Positions 8,024 to 15,874 of a DNA stretch of 64,000 nt are shown here, in pieces (within the stretch, counting starts at the first letter, position 1; every line of letters starts with the position of its first letter). This stretch comes from JACPYM01 sp963699175 (lineage in GTDB: Bacteria > Acidobacteriota > Blastocatellia > RBC074). The DNA is taken from positions 6,510,001 to 6,574,000 of the forward strand of contig OY969418.1 of assembly GCA_963699175.1 (NCBI GenBank), in the 5' to 3' direction. The position numbers were made by a program, and so were the translations under genes. The notes beneath the pieces are model-generated. The model did not search any database, was not told the origin of the DNA, and saw nothing but the letters and a program-made list of their open reading frames with translations.

Positions 8024-9571
8024 CTATTGCCAGTAGGTACGATCCAGCGTGCGGTATTGCACTGCTTCCGAGATATGCCTGTCTTCGATCTGCTCCTTAC
8101 CTTCCAAGTCCGCAATGGTGCGGCTTACCTTAAGAATCCGATCATAAGCTCTGGCCGAGAGTCCGAGCTTCATAATCGCGCGCTCAAGCATTTGCTGCGA
8201 TGATGAAGCTAGCAAACAGTATTTACGTATCAGTCGCGGTGGCATCTGCGCGTTGCAATAGACGTGTTCGCCCGCAAAACGCTCCTGCTGCACCTTCCGT
8301 GCTTTGATAACCCGCGCGCGGATTTCGGCTGAGCCTTCACCACTCTCTTGTGCCGAGAGTTCGCTGACCCTTACTGCCGGTACATTGATATGGATGTCAA
8401 TGCGGTCAAGCAAGGGGCCGGAGATTTTTGAAACATAACGCTGGATTTGCGGCGGCGTGCAGCGACACTCTCTGGTCGGATCACCATAGAAACCGCAGTT
8501 GCAGGGATTCATCGCGGCGACAAGCATAAAGCTTGAAGGGAAGGTTAGCGACATCGCGGCGCGGCTGATCGTGACGCGCTGGTCTTCGAGCGGCTGGCGC
8601 AAAACTTCCAACACATTCCGCTCAAATTCCGGCAACTCATCCAGGAAGAGCACGCCGTGATGCGCCAGACTGACTTCGCCGGGGCGGGGCACTGCGCCGC
8701 CGCCGATCAGCCCGGCATCGCTGATCGTGTGATGCGGCGAGCGGAAGGGGCGTGTCGTCAGCAAGCCGCGCGCATCGGTGTAGCCAGCAACGCTGTGAAT
8801 CTTGGTCGTTTCGAGCGCCTCTTCAAACGTAATCGGCGGCAGAATCGAAGGGATACGTTTGGCCAGCATAGTCTTGCCAGAGCCAGGCGGGCCGATAAGA
8901 AGAATGTTGTGACCGCCACTGGTCGCGACTTCGATAGCGCGTTTGGCGTGCATTTGGCCGCGCACTTCGCGGAAGTCCACCAGGTAGCGATCTGCCACGC
9001 TCAGCAAATCATCAATCTCAATCCGCAGCGGTGGAGGTGGTTCGTCGGCGTTGAGCAGTTCAATCACTTCGCGCAGGTTGGCGACAGAATAAACATCCAG
9101 ACCGCCTACGACCGCCGCTTCACGCGCGTTCTCGTTGGGCAGCAGCATACGCTTCAAGCCTTTCTGTTTCGCCGCCACGGCAATCGGCAACGCGCCGCGA
9201 ATCGAGCGTACGCGCCCATCGAGCGCGAGTTCACCGACGAGCAATGTGTCGCCCAAATCTTCGCGCTTCAATTCGCCGTTCGCGCCGAGGATGCCGACGG
9301 CTATCGGGAGATCGAAGGCCGAGCCTTCTTTTTTGATGTCAGCGGGCGCCAGATTGATCGTCGTTTTATAAACTGGGAAGAAGAAGCCGCAGTTAGTAAT
9401 CGCCGAGCGAATGCGTTCGCGGCTTTCGCGAACAGCCAGATCGGGCAAGCCGACCATCGTCACAATGGTATCGTGCTGGGAATCGCCGGAGCGGGGCGCG
9501 AGGTCAACTTCGACCTCGACCAATTCGGCGTCAATGCCGTAGACAGCGGCACTGAGCGTCTTGTAGAGCAT
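8024..9571 (-). CDS. comM: ComM/YifB family Mg-chelatase-like AAA+ ATPase
   Basis: AAA+ helicase-like protein of the ComM (YifB) family, known to promote branch migration during natural transformation. The N-terminal Lon-protease-like fold (LSAAVYGIDAELVEVEVDL) is followed by Walker A GPPGSGKT at 227-234 and Walker B VLFLDELPEF near 307. The C-terminal Mg-chelatase domain contains the cysteine pattern CNCG...CRC. The start at 9571 is chosen because AGGAG lies 7 bases upstream and the family begins at this point; the open frame extends to 9634 without homologous sequence. Length 515 aa, normal for the family. Its 3' end meets the IS1 remnant. Confidence 0.93.
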   Translation of the reverse strand: MLYKTLSAAVYGIDAELVEVEVDLAPRSGDSQHDTIVTMVGLPDLAVRESRERIRSAITNCGFFFPVYKTTINLAPADIKKEGSAFDLPIAVGILGANGELKREDLGDTLLVGELALDGRVRSIRGALPIAVAAKQKGLKRMLLPNENAREAAVVGGLDVYSVANLREVIELLNADEPPPPLRIEIDDLLSVADRYLVDFREVRGQMHAKRAIEVATSGGHNILLIGPPGSGKTMLAKRIPSILPPITFEEALETTKIHSVAGYTDARGLLTTRPFRSPHHTISDAGLIGGGAVPRPGEVSLAHHGVLFLDELPEFERNVLEVLRQPLEDQRVTISRAAMSLTFPSSFMLVAAMNPCNCGFYGDPTRECRCTPPQIQRYVSKISGPLLDRIDIHINVPAVRVSELSAQESGEGSAEIRARVIKARKVQQERFAGEHVYCNAQMPPRLIRKYCLLASSSQQMLERAIMKLGLSARAYDRILKVSRTIADLEGKEQIEDRHISEAVQYRTLDRTYWQ

Positions 9572-9623
9572 GGCCAGACTCCTGTGAGTAAAAATTGGAA
9601 ACAGCGCGCGCCAGCTTAAGCAG

Positions 9624-9669
9624 CTAAAAGGCAAAAGGCAAAAGTAGCGTATGCACTACTTTTGCCTTT
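9624..9669 (-). terminator. Hairpin with 7-mer repeat arms, probable terminator of the MltD gene
   Basis: A 14-bp perfect stem (9633-9646 with 9655-9668, 8-base loop) is followed on the minus strand by a T-rich run, as expected for a rho-independent terminator after the lytic transglycosylase. The left arm and its flank consist of tandem AAAAGGC units, so this is also a member of the 7-mer-arm repeat class. Confidence 0.7.
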
Positions 9670-9697
9670 CACATGCCCTTGGCTTGGCGCTTAAATT

Positions 9698-11398
9698 TTA
9701 GCGGCCTTTGACCGGCACCTTGAGAACCTGACCAGCCCGCAGCTTGGCCGACGCGTTCAAACGATTGAGTGTCGCCAAGTCGCGCACCGAGGTATTGTAA
9801 CGTCCGGCGATGTCGCCGAGCGTCTCGCCATTCTTGGCCTTGTAGGTAACGATCTTCGCCGTCGTACCAGCACCAGTCGGTGCAGCCGAAACGGAGGCGG
9901 CACCCTTCGGAGCCGAGAAGACGACATTACGCAGACCACCGTTGGCAGGTACCACTACCTTTTGCCCCGGACGCAAAACGCCACCATTGATTTGTTCGAG
10001 CGCCGATTCAGACACACCAGTACGGCGCGCAATTGTCTCGAATGAATCACCGGCTTGTGCCGTCATCATCCGCCAACTCGTACGCTTTTCCGCAGGAATG
10101 CGCTTGAGCGCAGTCTGCAAATTCGCACCCTTGCCAGCCGGGACACGGATGGCATAGGTCGTCGCGGGCGGTGTGATGCCGCGCTTGAGTTCGGGATTGA
10201 GCCCCAGAATGTAATCGTGATTGGCATCCACTGCGTCAGCGACCAGGCGCAGATCAACCGAATTGTTGACCGTCACGTAATCGAAGGTCAGCGGTGGTTC
10301 CGGCTTGGGCGAAAACCCGTAGCGTTGCGGGTTCTTGGCAATGATGATCGTCGCCAGGATATTCGGCACATAGTTGCGCGTTTCATTCGGCAGCATCGAG
10401 TGGATTTCCCAGAAATCCGCATAGCCGCTACGCGCGACACAACCATCCACGCGGCCTTCGCCGGAATTGTAAGCGGCCATCGCCAGCTCCCAATTGCCTG
10501 CGTAACGGTTGGCCAGCCAGCGCAGATATTTCGCCGACGCACGGGTCGCTTTCTCAAAACTCGACCGTTCATCCACCCAGGCGTCTTGCTTCAAGCCATA
10601 ATTCGCGCCAGTGCTCGGGATGAATTGCCAGAGGCCCACGGCGGCCGCCCACGAGCGGGCAATCGGCGACCAGGCGCTTTCCACTTGGCAGAGCCAAACG
10701 AGGTCTTGCGGAACGCCTTCTTCTTTGAAGATACGGCGCGCCATCGCAATAAAGCGGCCTGAACGGCGCAACCCATTTTCCATCGTCGCGCGGCCACGAC
10801 CCTGGTAGTAGTTGATAAAGCTTTGGACGAGTGGATTGGGTTTGAAACTGAAGTCGAGCTTGGCGGCAGAGACGGCCGTCTCGATTTCTTCTTCAGAAGC
10901 GTTCTTGGTCTCTTCCTCAGTCAGCTTGAGCTTGGTCAACTCGTCGAGCGGGGAAGGCACGTAAGTTTGTTGCCCAAAACCGCGCTCACCGCCTTGTTGG
11001 GCGACCGCCAATTGAGTTTGGGGCATTGTGCTATCTGTAACGTTGACCTGTGTGGTCTTCGCAGCCTGCGCGTTCTTCAGCAATCCGATTTGGCGCTGAT
11101 AGATGCGGTCAACCAGACGGCGGTAGTAGTCTTGCAGTTGGGGATCAACAACCCCGGATTCGAGTACAAGGTCTACGGATTTGTCATAAGCGCGGCGGGC
11201 TTGTTCATAATTGCCGACCTGGAAGGCCTCTTCGCCGCGTTGAAATTGTTCGTTGGAGCGATCTATAACGCGTTGTACATCTTGGCGTAGCCCGCTCAGG
11301 GTACTACTTTGAGCATAGGCTGGCAGCGTGAGTGGGGCGCAAGCCAGACTTAGGACTAAGATGCTTTCAGCGAGCACCACAAATTTATGCTTCGGCAT
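9698..11398 (-). CDS. MltD-like lytic murein transglycosylase with LysM domains
   Basis: Periplasmic muramidase that cleaves the MurNAc-GlcNAc bond with 1,6-anhydro product formation. An N-terminal signal peptide ends near AYAQ (27-30). A helical TPR-like stretch covers about 45-110. The SLT domain spans about 215-350 with catalytic Glu240 in CQVESAWSP and the AAYNSGEGRV motif. Two LysM peptidoglycan-binding repeats follow, at about 440-490 and 515-562. At 566 aa it resembles MltD (SLT plus tandem LysM). A GGAGG lies 11 bases before the ATG. The upstream region holds a long hairpin (11456-11531). Confidence 0.92.
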   Translation of the reverse strand: MPKHKFVVLAESILVLSLACAPLTLPAYAQSSTLSGLRQDVQRVIDRSNEQFQRGEEAFQVGNYEQARRAYDKSVDLVLESGVVDPQLQDYYRRLVDRIYQRQIGLLKNAQAAKTTQVNVTDSTMPQTQLAVAQQGGERGFGQQTYVPSPLDELTKLKLTEEETKNASEEEIETAVSAAKLDFSFKPNPLVQSFINYYQGRGRATMENGLRRSGRFIAMARRIFKEEGVPQDLVWLCQVESAWSPIARSWAAAVGLWQFIPSTGANYGLKQDAWVDERSSFEKATRASAKYLRWLANRYAGNWELAMAAYNSGEGRVDGCVARSGYADFWEIHSMLPNETRNYVPNILATIIIAKNPQRYGFSPKPEPPLTFDYVTVNNSVDLRLVADAVDANHDYILGLNPELKRGITPPATTYAIRVPAGKGANLQTALKRIPAEKRTSWRMMTAQAGDSFETIARRTGVSESALEQINGGVLRPGQKVVVPANGGLRNVVFSAPKGAASVSAAPTGAGTTAKIVTYKAKNGETLGDIAGRYNTSVRDLATLNRLNASAKLRAGQVLKVPVKGR

Positions 11399-11455
11399 TA
11401 GTCTTCATTCCTCCGGTTGTTTTTCATCCAGCATTCAATTGAAGCTTCGATCAGG

Positions 11456-11531
11456 ATTGTCAGCGCTTCATTGAACTATCTCCCCAGCGACCAGTGAAGA
11501 GGGGTGGTCGGCGATAGGGAACGCTGACAAC
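11456..11531. repeat. Long imperfect hairpin upstream of the MltD gene
   Basis: TTGTCAGCG at 11457-11465 pairs with CGCTGACAA at 11522-11530, and inside it CTATC pairs with GATAG and CGACCA with TGGTCG. The 75-base unit looks like a MITE or REP-type element or a structured 5' leader on the minus strand. It lies in the 310-base region between the divergent MltD and TPM genes. Confidence 0.6.
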
Positions 11532-11670
11532 GGGGCGGATTGTAACTTTTACACAGTTGGGTGTCAAACCATGAATTTCCTGGCGGGGAGACCGTTCCCA
11601 AGGTCGCCGGATAGGCGGGCGGGCCTGAGAAGGTAAGCTGGATTCGATTTAACTGGCGCGCAAACGCAAA

Positions 11671-11700
11671 TTGACACCCTCTTACTGGCTCGGCTATAAG
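11671..11700 (+). promoter_or_regulatory. Sigma70-type promoter of the TPM gene
   Basis: A perfect -35 TTGACA (11671-11676) and a near-consensus -10 TATAAG (11695-11700) are separated by 18 bases. The predicted transcription start, at about 11706-11708, falls right before the ATG at 11709, so the mRNA would be almost leaderless. Confidence 0.65.
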
Positions 11701-11708
11701 AGTAATTA

Positions 11709-12557
11709 ATGAAAGCATATCGCCAGCCAGTTTTGCTGCTACTTGCGGCGCTCGCTTGCGTCATCACGTTAGCGCGCGGCTGGCCTGTCCAGGCACAAAC
11801 ACTCCAATTCCCCAACTACACCGGCCACGTCAACGATTTCGCCAATGTGCTGGACGCGGGCAGCAAACAACAGCTTGAAACTATCCTGCTCAACTTTGAA
11901 CAACGTAGCGGCGCGCAGATCGCCGTCGTTACCGTCCCAACTTTGCAGGATCGCCCCATTGAGGAGTATGCCAACGGGCTTTATCGCGCCTGGGGCATTG
12001 GTGCGAAGAGTGGCGAGCACAAAGACAAGGGCGCGCTGCTGCTCGTCGCGCCGAACGACCGCAAATCGCGCTTGGAGGTCGGCTACGGTCTGGAAGGCGA
12101 CCTGCCGGACGGGTTGGCGGGCGAGATGCTGCGCCGCATGCGGCCCTACTTCCAGCAACAGCAGTGGTCGCAAGGCTTGACCGTCGGTACGCGCACGCTG
12201 GTGGACACGCTGGCGCAGAAGTGGAACATCTCGGTCGAAGGCATTGACCAGCAATATGCTTACACCCCACTGCCCGCTGCTCAACCCAGCGACGGCCAAT
12301 CCGCAGGTAGCGGTGTCTGCCTGATGCTCGGCATCCTTCTTTTTATCCTGTTCATTATGGCTCTGGCTCGTCGAGGTAGACGCGGCGGGCGTTCATCCTG
12401 GTTTACCGCGCCGATGATCTTCAACAGCAGCGGCGGCGATTTCGGCGGTGGCTCCTGGGGTAGTAGCAGCAGCGACAGCAGTAGCAGTGGCGGCAGCGAT
12501 TGGGGCGGGTTCAGCGGCGGTGACAGCGGGGGTGGGGGAGCGAGCGATAGCTGGTAG
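11709..12557 (+). CDS. TPM-domain (YgcG-type) membrane protein
   Basis: Secreted or membrane-anchored protein with a TPM phosphatase-like domain, the type often paired with LemA. A signal peptide ends near VQAQ (about residue 29). The TPM domain covers about 33-175, opening with YTGHVNDFANVL and including KDKGALLLVAPNDRKSRLEVGYGLEG. A single membrane helix follows near 205-222. The C-terminus is a Gly/Ser-rich tail ending GGGASDSW, typical of YgcG proteins. There is no obvious Shine-Dalgarno, which agrees with a leaderless transcript. The nucleotidyltransferase-like gene and lemA follow on the same strand. Confidence 0.88.
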   Translation: MKAYRQPVLLLLAALACVITLARGWPVQAQTLQFPNYTGHVNDFANVLDAGSKQQLETILLNFEQRSGAQIAVVTVPTLQDRPIEEYANGLYRAWGIGAKSGEHKDKGALLLVAPNDRKSRLEVGYGLEGDLPDGLAGEMLRRMRPYFQQQQWSQGLTVGTRTLVDTLAQKWNISVEGIDQQYAYTPLPAAQPSDGQSAGSGVCLMLGILLFILFIMALARRGRRGGRSSWFTAPMIFNSSGGDFGGGSWGSSSSDSSSSGGSDWGGFSGGDSGGGGASDSW

Positions 12558-12593
12558 ACGACGCAATTTTGGGTTCGAAATCAGGGATTTGAA

Positions 12594-13298
12594 ATGGAAG
12601 ACAAATTCAACGAACTGGTCAATCGGTTGCAAACGGCGCTTGGCGACAAGCTAGTCTCGGTGATCGTTTACGGCTCAGCCGTTGCCGCACCCTCGCATCC
12701 GAAGAAGGCCGATTACAGGACGCTGGTCGTGACCTACGCGCTCGGCGCGGATGAGTTGAATAGAGCGCGCCCAGCAGCGAGATGGTGGGTGGGCGAAAAC
12801 TTCCCGCTACCAGTCTTTTTCACCAGGCAGGAGTTCATTGACTCGTTGGATGTCTTTCCGGTCGAGTTCCGCCAGATGAAGCGCGCCTACCGCGTCCTTT
12901 ACGGCGAAGACCTGCTTGCTCCGCGCGAGGCCGCCAAAGATAACCTACGCTGGCAGGCCGAATACGAACTGCGCGGCAAACTATTGCGTCTGCGCTCGCT
13001 CTATTTGCCGGAAAGTGCTTCGGCTGACAGACTGATGAAATTGATGACCGACAGCGTGGCTAGCTTTGTGCGCTTCCTGCGCCCGGTTTTAGAAATCTTC
13101 GGCGAAACGCCACCGCTCGGCAGACTGGCCACGGTCAGACTGGTAGGCGAGCGGCTGGCGGTAAACGTCACCCCACTTGAACGCCTCTTGCGCCTGCGCG
13201 ACGAGCCGGTGAAGTTGCTCGAAGTCGAGACGCAAGACCTTTTCGGGAGCTACGTTGACTGCTTGGGCAAGATTATTGCCGCAGTGGATAAGCTGTAG
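12594..13298 (+). CDS. Nucleotidyltransferase-fold hypothetical protein
   Basis: Soluble 234-aa protein with a nucleotidyltransferase-like start: VIVYGSAVAAPSHPKKADY at about 22-40 resembles the GSx10D motif of pol-beta-type NTases. The expected second carboxylate pair is not clear, so catalysis is doubtful. The rest is helical, with an arginine-rich region. An AGGGA lies 7 bases before the ATG. It sits between the TPM and LemA genes and may be co-expressed with them. Its precise function is not recognisable. Confidence 0.7.
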   Translation: MEDKFNELVNRLQTALGDKLVSVIVYGSAVAAPSHPKKADYRTLVVTYALGADELNRARPAARWWVGENFPLPVFFTRQEFIDSLDVFPVEFRQMKRAYRVLYGEDLLAPREAAKDNLRWQAEYELRGKLLRLRSLYLPESASADRLMKLMTDSVASFVRFLRPVLEIFGETPPLGRLATVRLVGERLAVNVTPLERLLRLRDEPVKLLEVETQDLFGSYVDCLGKIIAAVDKL

Positions 13299-13310
13299 AA
13301 CGAATTTATG

Positions 13311-13375
13311 ATGGTAGGACAGGTTTTCAACCTGTCCGTCACTGAGTAGGACGGGTTGAAAACCTGCCCTGCCAT
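13311..13375. repeat. Bipartite intergenic palindrome B
   Basis: Arms 13311-13337 and 13349-13375 are reverse complements with four mismatches, separated by only 11 bases. Each arm is itself palindromic around GGTTTTCAACC. It occupies the gap between the nucleotidyltransferase-like gene and lemA, ending just before the lemA ribosome-binding site. Confidence 0.8.
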
Positions 13376-13393
13376 TTGGAGAGGAGAAACGCT

Positions 13394-13987
13394 ATGGGAA
13401 AAGCATTACTGATTGTCTTGGCCGTGATATTGGTCGTTGTGTTAGTCATCGGTGGTTGGGTGTCCAGCAATTACAACGGCCTGGTCGGCGCGCGCAACAA
13501 CGTAGACGGCCAATGGTCGCAGGTGGAAAATCTGATGCAAAGCCGCGCCGACAAGATTCCGAATATCGTGGCAACTGTCAAAGGCGCTGCCGGACAGGAG
13601 AAAGAGGTTTTTACCAAGATCGCTGAAGCGCGTTCGAAGCTTCTCTCGGCCCCCACGCCGGAAGCAAAGATCGAGGCTGACCGCCAACTCTCGCAAGCGA
13701 TGCGCGATGGCGGCTTGCTCGGCACGGGCGGGCGTTTCCTCAATATTGTCGAGCAGTACCCACAATTGAAATCGAACGAGAATTTTCTGCGCTTGCAAGA
13801 TGAATTGTCGGGCATGGAAAACCGGCTGGCCGTCGCGCGCCGGGATTACAACCAAGCAGCGGTGGCCTACAACACGAAGCGCCAGTCGTTCCCAACTGTT
13901 TTGATAGCGGGCTTGCTGAACTTTCAGGACAAGCCGCTCTTCAAGGCAGAGGAAGGTGCGCGTACCGCACCGAAAGTGAGTTTTTAG
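13394..13987 (+). CDS. lemA: LemA family protein
   Basis: LemA-family protein (197 aa): an N-terminal membrane helix (about residues 4-22, ALLIVLAVILVVVLVIGG) followed by a long alpha-helical periplasmic domain beginning SNYNGLVGARNNVDGQWSQ, the family hallmark. The start at 13394 has AGGAG 7 bases upstream; an in-frame TTG 18 bases earlier is less likely because it lies next to palindrome B. LemA and TPM proteins commonly occur together, as here. The biochemical role is unknown. A strong bidirectional terminator follows. Confidence 0.9.
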   Translation: MGKALLIVLAVILVVVLVIGGWVSSNYNGLVGARNNVDGQWSQVENLMQSRADKIPNIVATVKGAAGQEKEVFTKIAEARSKLLSAPTPEAKIEADRQLSQAMRDGGLLGTGGRFLNIVEQYPQLKSNENFLRLQDELSGMENRLAVARRDYNQAAVAYNTKRQSFPTVLIAGLLNFQDKPLFKAEEGARTAPKVSF

Positions 13988-14010
13988 TCAGCGAGTTTGT
14001 AGCTCGAAAC

Positions 14011-14059
14011 AAATCAGGGAGAAGCAGCCAAAAAATATCGGCTGCTTCTCCCTGATTTT
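14011..14059. terminator. Bidirectional rho-independent terminator
   Basis: A 19-bp perfect stem (14011-14029 with 14041-14059) has an A-rich loop and T/A runs on both sides. It serves the convergent lemA (+) and GMC oxidoreductase (-) genes. Confidence 0.9.
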
Positions 14060-14082
14060 GCTGCGAAGCTTGCTTAAGCTTT

Positions 14083-15741
14083 TCAGGCAATCTCGCCACG
14101 CCGCATCTGTTCAGCCAAATACTCCGAGGCGCGCCACGCCAGCGCCATAATCCAGGTCGTGATGCCGTGTGTGCCGGGCAACGAGACGAAACAACTCGCG
14201 TCGGTCACGAACAGGTTTTTGACCTCGTGCGACTGGCAATATTGGTTCAGCACCGAAGTCTTCGGATCATTGCCCATACGCGCCGTCCCGCATTCGTGCG
14301 TCGCATCGCCCATCGGCTCGATGTATTGCCGGTGCGGCAAAATTTCCGCGCCACAAGCGCGCAGAATCTGCTCCATCCAGCCATACATATCGGCCATCAT
14401 CTTCCGGTCATTTTCCTTGTCGCCCGCGTGGAAGCGCACTTGCGGAATCCCGTAGGCGTCCACGTTGTCAGGATCAATCTCGAAATAGTTGTCGTAATCT
14501 GGCAGCCGCTCGCCATACCCGCGCAGACTGATCGTACTGCCGTAGACTTCACGAATCTGCCGCTTCAAATCCGCGCCCCAGCCCCGTGCGCCGCCCGCGC
14601 CGCTGCCACGCCCAAAGCCCGTGCCGACCAAAATGAAATAGCCGCCGTGATAATCGTTCTTCCGGTTGTAGTTGAAGCGCGGGATCGTCACATGTGAACC
14701 GCCCGCGCCGTCTTCATTCTCATGCCGCCGGTTTTTCAGTTCAGGAACGATGCCGACCATCCCACCTGACTTCACGTTGTCCATAATGTAGTGGCCGACC
14801 AGCCCGCTCGAATTGCCGATGCCCTGCGGATGAAAGCGCGATTTCGAGTTAAGCAGGATGCGCCCCGATTCGACCGTGCTAGCGGCAAGCACTACAGCCT
14901 TTGCTTCGACTTCGTAATGCTGTTTGGTACGCGCATCGAAGTACGACACGCCGCGCGCTCGACCATTTTTATCAACTAACACCTGATGCGCGACCGCGTG
15001 CGTGCGCAGCGTGAAGTTCGGCTTACGTTGTAGTTTGGGAATGATGACATCGAGGCTGGAAAAACGCGCTCGCACGTCGCACCCATTGCCGCATGCGCCG
15101 CAAAAGTGGCACTTCGGACGCCCATCGTAAGGCGCGTTCAAAACCGCCGTGCGCTCCAACAAGACTGGCACGCCAAGCTTGGCCGCGCTCTTTTTCAAAA
15201 ACAGTTCGCTGCAACGTGGCTTGTGCGCGGGCGCGGCATAAGTACCGTCGGGCATATTGACGTAGTTCTCCGCCGCACCCGAAATACCGACCAACCGCTC
15301 GGCCTTGTCGTAAGAGGGCGCGAGGTCTTCGTAGCTGATCGGCCAATCTTCGCCAAAGCCCTGCGTCGTTTTCGTCTTGAAATCCATCGGCCCGTGACGA
15401 AAGCACGAACGCCCCCAGGTGTTGGTGCGCCCGCCCACGGCACGCAGCCGCGTCCAATGAAATTCAGGGTCAGACCTGTATTTGTCTTTGCGCGGGTTGG
15501 TGTAGAGGTGCGCGGTATACTCGTTGATCTTCCACAAGCCGTCGTATTCGCCCGGCTTGCCGCGCCCGCGAAATTTGAGTTCATACGGCCAGGTGTGCGT
15601 ATTGAAGTCCTTCGCCTGATCGAGCATCCGCCCGGCTTCGAGCAGCAACACATTCAAACCGCGATTGACCAGCACATACGCGGCAGTCGCGCCGCCCGCA
15701 CCGGAACCGACCACGACGACATCGTATTTGCGTTGAGGCAT
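14083..15741 (-). CDS. GMC-family FAD oxidoreductase
   Basis: FAD-dependent dehydrogenase of the glucose-methanol-choline family (552 aa), probably oxidising a sugar or polyol. The N-terminal dinucleotide fold reads VVVVGSGAGGATAAYVL, followed by an NTWGR substrate-loop segment. A cysteine cluster CHFCGACGNGC near 205 resembles the gluconate/fructose dehydrogenase branch. The C-terminus has HECGTARMG and GTHGITTW, where the catalytic His is expected. The start at 15741 is chosen because AGGAGG lies 6 bases upstream; the frame extends 15 bases further. No signal peptide is visible. It is last in a seven-gene run and is preceded by palindrome C. Confidence 0.9.
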   Translation of the reverse strand: MPQRKYDVVVVGSGAGGATAAYVLVNRGLNVLLLEAGRMLDQAKDFNTHTWPYELKFRGRGKPGEYDGLWKINEYTAHLYTNPRKDKYRSDPEFHWTRLRAVGGRTNTWGRSCFRHGPMDFKTKTTQGFGEDWPISYEDLAPSYDKAERLVGISGAAENYVNMPDGTYAAPAHKPRCSELFLKKSAAKLGVPVLLERTAVLNAPYDGRPKCHFCGACGNGCDVRARFSSLDVIIPKLQRKPNFTLRTHAVAHQVLVDKNGRARGVSYFDARTKQHYEVEAKAVVLAASTVESGRILLNSKSRFHPQGIGNSSGLVGHYIMDNVKSGGMVGIVPELKNRRHENEDGAGGSHVTIPRFNYNRKNDYHGGYFILVGTGFGRGSGAGGARGWGADLKRQIREVYGSTISLRGYGERLPDYDNYFEIDPDNVDAYGIPQVRFHAGDKENDRKMMADMYGWMEQILRACGAEILPHRQYIEPMGDATHECGTARMGNDPKTSVLNQYCQSHEVKNLFVTDASCFVSLPGTHGITTWIMALAWRASEYLAEQMRRGEIA

Positions 15742-15761
15742 TGCAGACCTCCTCATAAAAC

Positions 15762-15867
15762 GTACCGTAAGCTGTCTAGCCTGCGGCTGACTTGCATCTC
15801 AAGCCGTTTGGTGTACACCTGAACGATCACTTCTCAAGCCTTCCGCAGGCTAGACAGCCTACGGTAC
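15762..15867. repeat. Bipartite intergenic palindrome C
   Basis: Arms 15762-15786 and 15843-15867 are 25-bp reverse complements with one mismatch. The 56-base interior has AAGCCGTTTGGTG and TGAACGATCAC, aligning with palindrome H (TGAACGCTCAC) and with A. It lies between the deacetylase-like gene and the GMC gene. Confidence 0.87.
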
Positions 15868-15874
15868 AAGTGCG

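Noticed and set aside
8657..9619. A long open frame on the plus strand opposite comM (about 320 codons)
   Set aside because: It is antisense to a well-conserved family, has no recognisable domain and no ribosome-binding site.
11399..11531. c-di-AMP (ydaO) riboswitch before the MltD gene
   Set aside because: The position is plausible, but none of the conserved ydaO motifs could be identified; only a symmetric hairpin is seen.
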